Below, in pieces: positions 8,061 through 13,989 of a stretch of DNA of 19,632 nucleotides (positions are counted from its first letter, which is position 1; each line of letters starts with the position of its first letter). This DNA comes from Candidatus Helarchaeota archaeon (GTDB lineage Archaea; Asgardarchaeota; Lokiarchaeia; Helarchaeales; HEL-GB-A), in assembly GCA_016840125.1 (NCBI GenBank), contig JAEOSY010000428.1:1-19632 (forward strand), given 5' to 3'. The position numbers were made by a program, and so were the translations under genes. The notes beneath the pieces were generated by a model. The model made no database searches. It was not told the origin of the DNA and saw only the letters and a program-made list of their open reading frames with translations.

Positions 8061-9257
8061 ATGTTAGTTGGATTAGTTGGAAAACCAAATGCCGGAAAGA
8101 CTTCCTTTTTAAATGCAGCATGTATGACCACAGCTAAAGTGGGTAATTACCCATTTACGACAATAGAACCAAATCCTGGCACGGCCTACGTTGCAGTAGA
8201 TTGCCCATGTAAAAAATTGGAAATAAATTGTGAGCCGAAGAATTCCATGTGTGTGGATGGGACACGATTAATTCCTATTAATCTACTTGATGTCGCAGGA
8301 CTGGTCCCAGGGGCGTGGGAAGGCAAGGGTCTTGGGAATAAATTTCTTGATGATCTTAGGAGAGCCGATGCTTTAATCCACGTAGTAGATGCAGCGGGTG
8401 CAACAGATGTAGAAGGGCAGAGTGTGAAACCTGGAAGCTGGGATCCCTTACAGGATGTTGAGTTTTTAGATCATGAAATTGTTATGTGGCTAATCCAAAT
8501 CATTAAGCGCGATTGGCAAAAATTTACCCGGAAACTTGAAGCTGAGAAAAGCTCCTTTGTAGAAACGATGGCAGATCGTCTTTCCGGTTTAGGAATTGTA
8601 AGAAAACACATCATTCAAGCTATTAAAAAAAGTAAGTTAAACGCTGATAAGCCGAGTAACTGGTCGGATGACAATATTAAACTCTTTGTTGGTAAACTTC
8701 AAGCGATAGCAAAGCCAATGCTCATCGTGGCAAACAAAATGGACTTGGATCCGGCTAAAGATAATATAGCACGAATGAAAAAGGACCTCCAAAAATTTGT
8801 AATTCCAACCTGCGCCTTGGGCGAATACTGGCTCCGTCGTTATGCTGAAAAAAATATTGTAAAATATCAGCCGGGAAATGAAGCGTTTGAAATTTTAGAA
8901 CAGAACAAATTTTCAAAGAAGGAAATGACGGTATTAAATAATTTAAAAGCGCTTCTCTCTGAACATGGCTCTTTAGGTGTTCAGAAGGCATTAAACATTG
9001 TGGTCTTTGATATATTGGATATGATTCCAGTTTATCCCGTGTTTGACACCCAAACCTACTCAGACAAAGATGGCCGAGTTCTCCCGGATGTTTTTTTGAT
9101 ACCCCGAGGCACCAGCCTCCGAAAGTTTGCAGGAAAAATTCATACTGATTTTGAAAAGTATTTCATTAATGGAATTGACGCACGAACCAAGAAACGTTTA
9201 GGAGAAAGTTATGAAGTACAAGAGGGAGATATAGTTAAAATAAATTCGGCAAAGTAA
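8061..9257 (+). CDS. Ygr210-type Obg-family GTPase with TGS domain
   Basis: This 398-residue protein is a translation-associated OBG/YchF-family P-loop NTPase of the archaeal/eukaryotic Ygr210 branch. Residues 7-15 (GKPNAGKTS) form the P-loop. DVAG at 77-80 begins the switch II region, followed by the branch-typical LVPGAWEGKGLGNKFLDDLR pattern. NKMD at 225-228 is the intact G4 motif, giving GTP specificity, unlike ATP-preferring YchF. A cysteine cluster (C48, C50, C57, C64) sits between G1 and G3. The C-terminal 85 residues have TGS character (LPDVFLIPRGTSLRKFAGKIHTDFEKYF). The expected role is ribosome or translation-factor association; the exact function of the family is not established. 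The start is preceded by AGGCGAT. Confidence 0.9.
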   Translation: MLVGLVGKPNAGKTSFLNAACMTTAKVGNYPFTTIEPNPGTAYVAVDCPCKKLEINCEPKNSMCVDGTRLIPINLLDVAGLVPGAWEGKGLGNKFLDDLRRADALIHVVDAAGATDVEGQSVKPGSWDPLQDVEFLDHEIVMWLIQIIKRDWQKFTRKLEAEKSSFVETMADRLSGLGIVRKHIIQAIKKSKLNADKPSNWSDDNIKLFVGKLQAIAKPMLIVANKMDLDPAKDNIARMKKDLQKFVIPTCALGEYWLRRYAEKNIVKYQPGNEAFEILEQNKFSKKEMTVLNNLKALLSEHGSLGVQKALNIVVFDILDMIPVYPVFDTQTYSDKDGRVLPDVFLIPRGTSLRKFAGKIHTDFEKYFINGIDARTKKRLGESYEVQEGDIVKINSAK

Positions 9258-9261
9258 TAGT

Positions 9262-9273
9262 TTTTTATTTTTG
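9262..9273 (+). terminator. T-rich tract between convergent genes
   Basis: TTTTTTATTTTT begins five bases after the end of the GTPase gene and overlaps the 3' end of the convergent small gene. It is compatible with an oligo-T terminator for the rightward unit. No hairpin is needed or seen. Confidence 0.4.
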
Positions 9274-9753
9274 AAAAGCTTTCAAACCTTTGGACTTCAA
9301 TTTTGATAGAAACTGGGATGCTTCGCGATTATTAATTTCCCCTTGCTTTTCTAAATATTTAATTATTTGAATCGCTTCTTCTTTAGTTTTACTTCGGCGA
9401 AGCAATGATTCCACAGTCGGCTCTTCGGGACGAGGGGGTAGTGGTTCAGCGCACTCCTCATCCTCCCACCGTACGGCATCCATTGGATAATTCAGCTTAG
9501 TGTTGTCAATTTCAGCAGTCAAATGTGGAAAATCCTGCTGAAATTGAGTGCGATCATATTCAATTGCGTCCACGGTTTCTAACAAATCGACATTTTCCTT
9601 CTCATAGAGTGAAATGTTATCTTCAAATTGGTTAGGAATGCAAGGCTCAGATAACACGGATTTTATTGAGTCCATTATCTTTTCACTTGCGGGGACAGTT
9701 TCTGTGGTCTTTTTGTTTCGTTTTTTACTTGATTTACGCTTTTTTTCCGCCAA
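9265..9753 (-). CDS. Small archaeal protein, possibly DUF2095-like
   Basis: The 162-residue protein has a very basic N-terminal tail (MAEKKRKSSKKRNKK) and a low-complexity acidic middle. Two more ordered parts follow: FQQDFPHLTAEIDNTK leading to MDAVRWEDEE, and a helical C-terminus (TKEEAIQIIKYLEKQGEINNREASQFLSKL). The C-terminal helical hairpin and the FPHL segment remind me of the archaeal DUF2095 proteins, but this is memory and not a search. No catalytic motif is visible. The basic tail could contact nucleic acid or the ribosome; that is speculation. It is convergent with the GTPase and divergent from the next pair. Confidence 0.65.
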   Translation of the reverse strand: MAEKKRKSSKKRNKKTTETVPASEKIMDSIKSVLSEPCIPNQFEDNISLYEKENVDLLETVDAIEYDRTQFQQDFPHLTAEIDNTKLNYPMDAVRWEDEECAEPLPPRPEEPTVESLLRRSKTKEEAIQIIKYLEKQGEINNREASQFLSKLKSKGLKAFQK

Positions 9754-9872
9754 TTAATCTACCTCTTAGAGTTCTATTAATATTTGGGGAAATAACAATT
9801 ATTAACATGTAGATCTGTAGTTAAGAAAATAAAAATATTCAATCAATTGTTACTAAAAAAAGGTGAAATGAT

Positions 9873-10187
9873 TTGGACAGACGACCTCATAAGTCGAGCT
9901 GGAAAGGACGGAAAAAACCAGTAGATGAAGCTCCACTTACAAAAAAAGAACGCACTGAAGAGGTAGATTTAAGAGAGAAATTAAATAAGGTGAAACGAAA
10001 TGCGAAGATCATAGCTGTTCTTTTAGTTATCCCCATTCTAGCAACTTTGGGAAGTAATATAATCCCCGAACTTTTCATTATAGCATTTACCTTCGCACCC
10101 TTCATACTATTAATTGCCATTTTTATCGTGGTTTTTTGGATATACTTTCCAATTTCAGATATTCTGAAGGAACCAGATCAGAAGTAA
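9873..10187 (+). CDS. Small two-helix membrane protein
   Basis: The start is TTG at 9873, decided by AGGTGA (9861-9866) six bases upstream. The nearby ATG at 9868 is out of frame and closes after about 17 codons. The protein has 104 residues: a strongly basic, charged N-terminal half (MDRRPHKSSWKGRKKP, then a KKERTEEVDLREKL helix) and two hydrophobic segments at roughly residues 46-68 and 70-94. No family is recognised. The OB-fold gene begins ten bases after its stop, so the two probably share a transcript. Confidence 0.65.
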   Translation: MDRRPHKSSWKGRKKPVDEAPLTKKERTEEVDLREKLNKVKRNAKIIAVLLVIPILATLGSNIIPELFIIAFTFAPFILLIAIFIVVFWIYFPISDILKEPDQK

Positions 10188-10197
10188 GGCGAGACCA

Positions 10198-10539
10198 ATG
10201 AATATTAGTGAAATTCAGCCGAACTCAACAGTTACTATAAAAGGGCGAGTGCTTTCTATTAGCCCACAAAGAACTGTCAAATCAAAGCGTGGTAATTTTT
10301 TACGGGTTTGTGAGGCGATTATAGGCGATTCTTCAGGCAGAATTCCGCTAACGCTCTGGCAAAAACAAGTATACTTAGTAAAAATCGGGGATGTCATAGA
10401 GCTAGTAGATGTGTGGGCTGCGGAATACCAAAATATTACACGTGTATCGTTAGGGCGGAGCGGACGATTGACAACTGTAGAGGACCCCGAATTTCCCTCC
10501 ATCCATGATCTCTTAAAAGATATTCGAGAAGAAGAATGA
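10198..10539 (+). CDS. OB-fold nucleic-acid-binding protein (SSB/RPA-like)
   Basis: This 113-residue protein has the pattern of a single OB fold as in archaeal RPA/SOSS-B-like proteins. It opens with VTIKGRVLSISPQRTVKSKRGNFLRVCEAIIGDSSGRIPLTLW, followed by IGDVIELVDVWAAEYQNITRVSLGRSGRL. The order fits beta-strands 1 to 5, with the basic loop (KSKRG) and aromatic positions expected to contact single-stranded nucleic acid. The C-terminal tail is acidic (LLKDIREEE), as in many SSB-type proteins. Whether it binds DNA or RNA, and whether it works in repair or replication, cannot be told from sequence. It is paired with the upstream small membrane protein and convergent with the radical SAM gene. 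Confidence 0.8.
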   Translation: MNISEIQPNSTVTIKGRVLSISPQRTVKSKRGNFLRVCEAIIGDSSGRIPLTLWQKQVYLVKIGDVIELVDVWAAEYQNITRVSLGRSGRLTTVEDPEFPSIHDLLKDIREEE

Positions 10540-10586
10540 CTTTAAATAGTTTGAGTTCGGAGATTGATTCAAATTTTTTATGGAGC

Positions 10587-12128
10587 TCAACTATGGCTTT
10601 TATTATAAAGGTCTAGTAATTTTTTCTTTTGAATTACTACATTGATAAAATCCCATGGGAGACTTTCATCCAATATTGGTGGAAATGGCTGAAATTCTTC
10701 TAAAGGAAAATTAGCTTCCGTTAGAGCCTTTCGCCATGCACCCAATGTACCTCCACTTTGCATAACCTTTATCAGAATGGGCGCCAATTTACGAGTGGCA
10801 CGTGAGAGCAAACCTTGAATTCGTGCCCACCGCGGATCTAAGAATGAAACATCATAGATCTTTAATTTTTTAGTAGAATGTTGTAAGATTTTTATTGTTT
10901 TCTGTAGATTTTTTAAAGAAATAGACGGTGCCCATTGAAAAGGGGTGTGAGGTTTAGGGATAAATGGATTAATACTTAAGCTCAGATGTTTTGGTGAATA
11001 AGATTGCTGAGTTACTGCGTTAAGAAAGTCATTGATAGCTTCAATATCTCGTGAAGTTTCAGTTGGAAGATTGATTATAAAATAAATCTTTAAATTTTCT
11101 ATTTTAGCTTCTGAACACTTTGCTAGAGTGTTTAAAAGGCGGTCATCTGAGAGGGGCTTTCCAATAACGGCACGTAGACGGGCGGATCCAGCTTCTGGTG
11201 CAATTGAAATTGTACGCACACCCGCAACCTGTAATACTTCTAATAATGAGTTGGAGATGGATTCTACCCGCATGGAGGGAAGGGAAAGTTGCAAGTCTTG
11301 CGCCATTATAAATTCACATAACTCCTTTAAGTGAGGGTAATCTGAAAGAGAAGGACCAATTAAAGAGATTTTGTTGACCTCTGAATATTCGATCCCATCG
11401 AGGATAATCTGTTTTAATGTATTTAAAGAACGAGATCGCATTGGAAGTCCTTGATAGCCGATTAAACAAAAGCGACAGCCCCGAGAGCACCCACGAGTAA
11501 CTTCGAGAAGAAGACTCTTACCAAATGGCGATGAATCAGAAATAAGTTGTGATCTTGGATGAAAGCACTTATTTAAATCAGGGGCAATTATTTTGGAAAT
11601 TCGCTCACCTTGGTGAAATTTAGGAACTAGAACACCTGGAAGGTCACAAAAAGATTGAAGCGTTCGGCCACCCTTTTTAAATTCAGTCATGAACGTGATT
11701 AATTGGTCGAGAATAGGTTCTAGGTCCCCCAATACAAAAAGATCAATGAAGGGAAATAGCGGGCGAGGGTTTTCTAAAGCACACGGTCCACCCGCAACTA
11801 TCAAGGGAGTAGCTCGTTTTTCGGAAAGTAAGGGGATTCCACCAAGAGAGATCATCTTTAACATGTTAATATAATCTAGTTCGTATTGAAGTGAAAAGGA
11901 AATAATATCAAACTTTTTTAGTGGCTGTCCGGATTCAATGGAAGTTGGAAGTACTTTTGGATCGTAATAAAATCGCTCACAGTGCACATTTTCGAAAGAA
12001 TTAAATAAATAATAGAGCAATTGAATGGCATGGCATGCAATGCCCGCTTGGTACAGATTGGGATAGCAAAGGGCAATCTTTAATTCGATTTTCCGGAAAT
12101 CTTTACTGATTACATTCTGTTCAACCAT
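10587..12128 (-). CDS. Radical SAM enzyme with N-terminal B12-binding-like domain
   Basis: This 513-residue protein has the [4Fe-4S] cluster motif C214-SRG-C218-RF-C221 in the context LLLEVTRGCSRGCRFC. Residues about 15-165 look like a cobalamin-binding-type Rossmann domain (ALCYPNLYQAGIACHAIQLLYYLFN, VAGGPCALENP, FVLGDLEP), but no DxHxxG cobalamin ligand is seen. After the barrel, SIAPEAGSARLRAVIGKPL and NPFIPKPHTPFQW are typical of the B12-binding/SAM subclass related to TIGR03960-type proteins of unknown function. The product of its chemistry is unknown. There is no clear Shine-Dalgarno at the ATG, and a TATA-like box about 32 bases upstream suggests a near-leaderless transcript. Confidence 0.85.
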   Translation of the reverse strand: MVEQNVISKDFRKIELKIALCYPNLYQAGIACHAIQLLYYLFNSFENVHCERFYYDPKVLPTSIESGQPLKKFDIISFSLQYELDYINMLKMISLGGIPLLSEKRATPLIVAGGPCALENPRPLFPFIDLFVLGDLEPILDQLITFMTEFKKGGRTLQSFCDLPGVLVPKFHQGERISKIIAPDLNKCFHPRSQLISDSSPFGKSLLLEVTRGCSRGCRFCLIGYQGLPMRSRSLNTLKQIILDGIEYSEVNKISLIGPSLSDYPHLKELCEFIMAQDLQLSLPSMRVESISNSLLEVLQVAGVRTISIAPEAGSARLRAVIGKPLSDDRLLNTLAKCSEAKIENLKIYFIINLPTETSRDIEAINDFLNAVTQQSYSPKHLSLSINPFIPKPHTPFQWAPSISLKNLQKTIKILQHSTKKLKIYDVSFLDPRWARIQGLLSRATRKLAPILIKVMQSGGTLGAWRKALTEANFPLEEFQPFPPILDESLPWDFINVVIQKKKLLDLYNKSHS

Positions 12129-12140
12129 CGTTCGTAATAA

Positions 12141-12177
12141 AGTAAAGTAGACTATTTTAATTTGCTAGTCTATTACT
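12141..12177 (-). promoter_or_regulatory. Inverted repeat flanking the TATA-like box of the radical SAM gene
   Basis: TAGACTA (12148-12154) and TAGTCTA (12166-12172) are perfect reverse complements, extended after a two-base bulge by AGTAA (12141-12145) and TTACT (12173-12177). On the minus strand the 11-base centre reads GCAAATTAAAA, which is TATA-like and sits about 32 bases before the radical SAM ATG. The arrangement is compatible with an operator around the core promoter, or with an RNA hairpin. Both readings are inference. Confidence 0.4.
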
Positions 12178-12197
12178 ATTCAACTCAATCGCCAACA

Positions 12198-12248
12198 ATG
12201 ATTCTCACAGGTAGAATTGTCGACCTGTCTAATGGTAAAAAGGATTAA
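12198..12248 (+). pseudogene. Possible amidohydrolase/dihydroorotase N-terminal remnant
   Basis: A 16-codon frame starting at ATG 12198 reads MILTGRIVDLSNGKKD and then meets TAA (12246-12248). This string is very like the first strand of cyclic amidohydrolases such as dihydroorotase (hydrophobic, Gly-Arg-Val-Val-Asp, Asn-Gly-Lys). Nothing resembling the rest of such a protein follows. It may be a decayed gene start or a coincidence in a short frame. It lies between the nitrilase and radical SAM genes on the opposite strand. Confidence 0.25.
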
Positions 12249-12278
12249 AACTCCAAAAAAACTCCAAATGTCCTTTTT
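12237..12278. terminator. Symmetric A/T-flanked inverted repeat downstream of the nitrilase gene
   Basis: AAAAAGGA (12237-12244) pairs with TCCTTTTT (12271-12278) across a 26-base loop. Read on the minus strand, this follows the nitrilase stop codon and contains two T-runs (TTTTTTT and TTTTT). It could therefore terminate the leftward transcript; it is symmetric and could act in both directions. Confidence 0.4.
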
Positions 12279-12279
12279 T

Positions 12280-13107
12280 TTATTTTTCTTCTGACAAATA
12301 TAACATCAGATTATCTATTTGTAAGCGTTCTGCGAGTCGTTTTCGACGAAGTCTTCGAGCTGTATGTAAATCGACAGTATCTACGAGAATAAATTCTTTA
12401 TTGCGTGGTGCTTCCCGAATATTTAATTTTGATGGGGTTTCATGTCCTTTTTTAAAGTCAATTAGCAGGCTCTGTCCGGGATAAGTTCGGTTACCAACGT
12501 TACCAACGCAATTCACGGCACAAATAGGCATACGATTCTCTAAAGCACGAGCCCTCAAGTAAATGTGCCAATTTTCAATACCATCTTCACGAATGAGGAC
12601 TGGTGAAAAAAGCATATCTACGTCATTTAGGGCATAACTTCTAGCCACTTCAGGAAATGTCATGTCAAAACAAATCGCTACACCGAGCTTGCCAAATTGT
12701 GTGGGAATAATTTTCAGCTCTTTGCCAGGCTGAAAAAAGGATTTTTCATAGAGATACAAATGTAGCTTGTGTTGAATCTCAATGAGTTCCCCCTTGGGAT
12801 TAAATATACCCGAAATGATATGATTCGCGGTCTTATCCTCATTATGCACCCAAATGGCGCCTCCTATTAAATAAATCCCAAATTCACCAGCGGCTTTCTG
12901 TAAATAATCAATGGTCGGACTGTTTTTAGGTTCGATATTATCTTGAATTTCCCCTTTGCGAGTATTCCATCTCTCAGGAAGGCAAACAATTTGGGCATCC
13001 TTCTTGGATGCACCCTCGATTAATTCTCCAGCGTGTTTTAACAGTTTCTCTTGAGGAAGCTCCGGTTGCATTCGAAACTGAATGAGTCCAACCTTTATTG
13101 TTTTCAT
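12280..13107 (-). CDS. Nitrilase-superfamily carbon-nitrogen hydrolase
   Basis: This 275-residue protein has the complete nitrilase catalytic triad: E45 in CLPERWN, K114 in QHKLHLY and C146 in AICFDMTFPE. Normal length and an intact alpha-beta-beta-alpha core pattern (LSPV-like LFSPV, RARALENRMPICAVNCVGN, GQSLLID) indicate an active amidase of the omega-amidase/NIT2- or carbamoylputrescine-amidase-like branches. The natural amide substrate cannot be assigned. Its start lies 26 bases from the stop of a truncated URO-D gene on the same strand, so it was probably once the downstream gene of a URO-D/nitrilase operon. The Shine-Dalgarno is weak, and the original upstream promoter may have been lost. 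Confidence 0.88.
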   Translation of the reverse strand: MKTIKVGLIQFRMQPELPQEKLLKHAGELIEGASKKDAQIVCLPERWNTRKGEIQDNIEPKNSPTIDYLQKAAGEFGIYLIGGAIWVHNEDKTANHIISGIFNPKGELIEIQHKLHLYLYEKSFFQPGKELKIIPTQFGKLGVAICFDMTFPEVARSYALNDVDMLFSPVLIREDGIENWHIYLRARALENRMPICAVNCVGNVGNRTYPGQSLLIDFKKGHETPSKLNIREAPRNKEFILVDTVDLHTARRLRRKRLAERLQIDNLMLYLSEEK

Positions 13108-13133
13108 ATAAAATCCATCAATTCCATGTTATT

Positions 13134-13250
13134 TTAAAGTTTTATTGGATATTTTCCATATTTACGACCAGTACGACACATGGCTAGAAGATTCGCGATT
13201 TTTACGCCACGATTTACTCCATTGGAGGTGCTTAAAAAGTAGCCTCCACC
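13134..13250 (-). pseudogene. 3' remnant of a URO-D family gene
   Basis: Read on the minus strand, this stretch encodes the last 38 residues of a URO-D family protein, ending with TAA at 13134-13136. It matches the C-terminus of the intact gene at 18443-19480 at 35 of 38 residues; the changes are Ala to Thr, Gln to Arg and the last Met to Leu. By hand alignment about 19 of 114 bases differ, mostly at third positions. Further 5' the match stops and an in-frame TGA appears within two codons. It is therefore the tail of a diverged paralogue that evolved under protein-level selection before truncation, not a recent copy of the neighbour. Confidence 0.8.
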
Positions 13251-13446
13251 TGATCAGCAGATTATAGAAATCATCCTTTAAATAATCTATATTATACACA
13301 TACCACAATCTATAGAAAAAATAAATGATTTCCTGCGAACCTTTAGAGTCCTAATTTAATGTATCTAATATGTGTTAAATACAAAAGTCTTTAATAATAA
13401 GTCGTTTTAGTAAAAGACAGATACAGTAAAAGAGGGATAATTTACA
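13251..13446 (+). promoter_or_regulatory. Upstream region of the coiled-coil/repeat-peptidase operon
   Basis: This non-coding, AT-rich stretch lies between the URO-D remnant and the coiled-coil gene. It has TATA-like sequences (for example TTTAAATAATCTATATTATA near 13278-13297). A 9-base direct repeat, AGTAAAAGA, occurs at 13409-13417 and 13425-13433, 16 bases apart. GAGGGAT (13432-13438) is a suitable Shine-Dalgarno for the ATG at 13447. No other gene is seen here. Confidence 0.4.
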
Positions 13447-13989
13447 ATGAAGATGGATAATTTTGGTTTTACAATAAGAAATGCAAGTGAAGAAGGTACC
13501 ACTCTAGTTAAAGAAAGAATAATAATTCTTCAGGAACGATTAGAACGGATTCAGGAAAAAATCAAATACCAAGAAGGAAAAATGAGGAAAAAATTTTCTA
13601 GAGAGGAGAAAAAAATTAAGGAGAGAAAACCAAGAACTCTCTATGAGGATTGGAAGCGAGAGAGAATATGGTGGATAAAAGAAACAGAACCACCACGAAA
13701 AGAATATTTTTATCCCTTCAAACTTCTTGTTCTTCGCTTCAAAGCTGAAGCAATTATCCTTGAAATTGAACATCTGGATTCACTTATTAAGAAAAAAGTG
13801 AATTTAGCTGATAAGCATGTTACACTTGATGGAAAGAGGGATCTTCTACGAAAAGAAGTTATCCTATGTCGAGAAATAATGGATTCAGTGCAAGATGAGG
13901 AGCTACTTACCAGAGACAGAGAAGCAAAGCGACATCTCGTCATAAGAATTGAAATGGTACAAGACTATCGTCTGAGGCGATTACGATGA
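13447..13989 (+). CDS. Highly charged coiled-coil protein, coupled to the repeat peptidase
   Basis: No family is recognised for this 180-residue protein. Residues about 18-65 form a long Lys/Glu/Arg-rich helix with heptad-like hydrophobic spacing (ERIIILQERLERIQEKIKYQ). A central aromatic/proline patch (RIWWIKETEPPRKEYFYPF) breaks it, and residues about 85-175 are again helical and charged, ending in RLRRLR. There is no signal peptide or membrane segment. The stop overlaps the ATG of the 1423-residue protein (ATGA at 13986-13989), so the two are translationally coupled. It could be a chaperone, anchor or assembly partner of the large protein, which is inference from the coupling only. Confidence 0.7.
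   Translation: MKMDNFGFTIRNASEEGTTLVKERIIILQERLERIQEKIKYQEGKMRKKFSREEKKIKERKPRTLYEDWKRERIWWIKETEPPRKEYFYPFKLLVLRFKAEAIILEIEHLDSLIKKKVNLADKHVTLDGKRDLLRKEVILCREIMDSVQDEELLTRDREAKRHLVIRIEMVQDYRLRRLR

Noticed and set aside
8755..8991. Minus-strand open frame of 78 residues within the GTPase gene
   Set aside because: It lies wholly inside the conserved Ygr210-type coding region and has no recognisable content.
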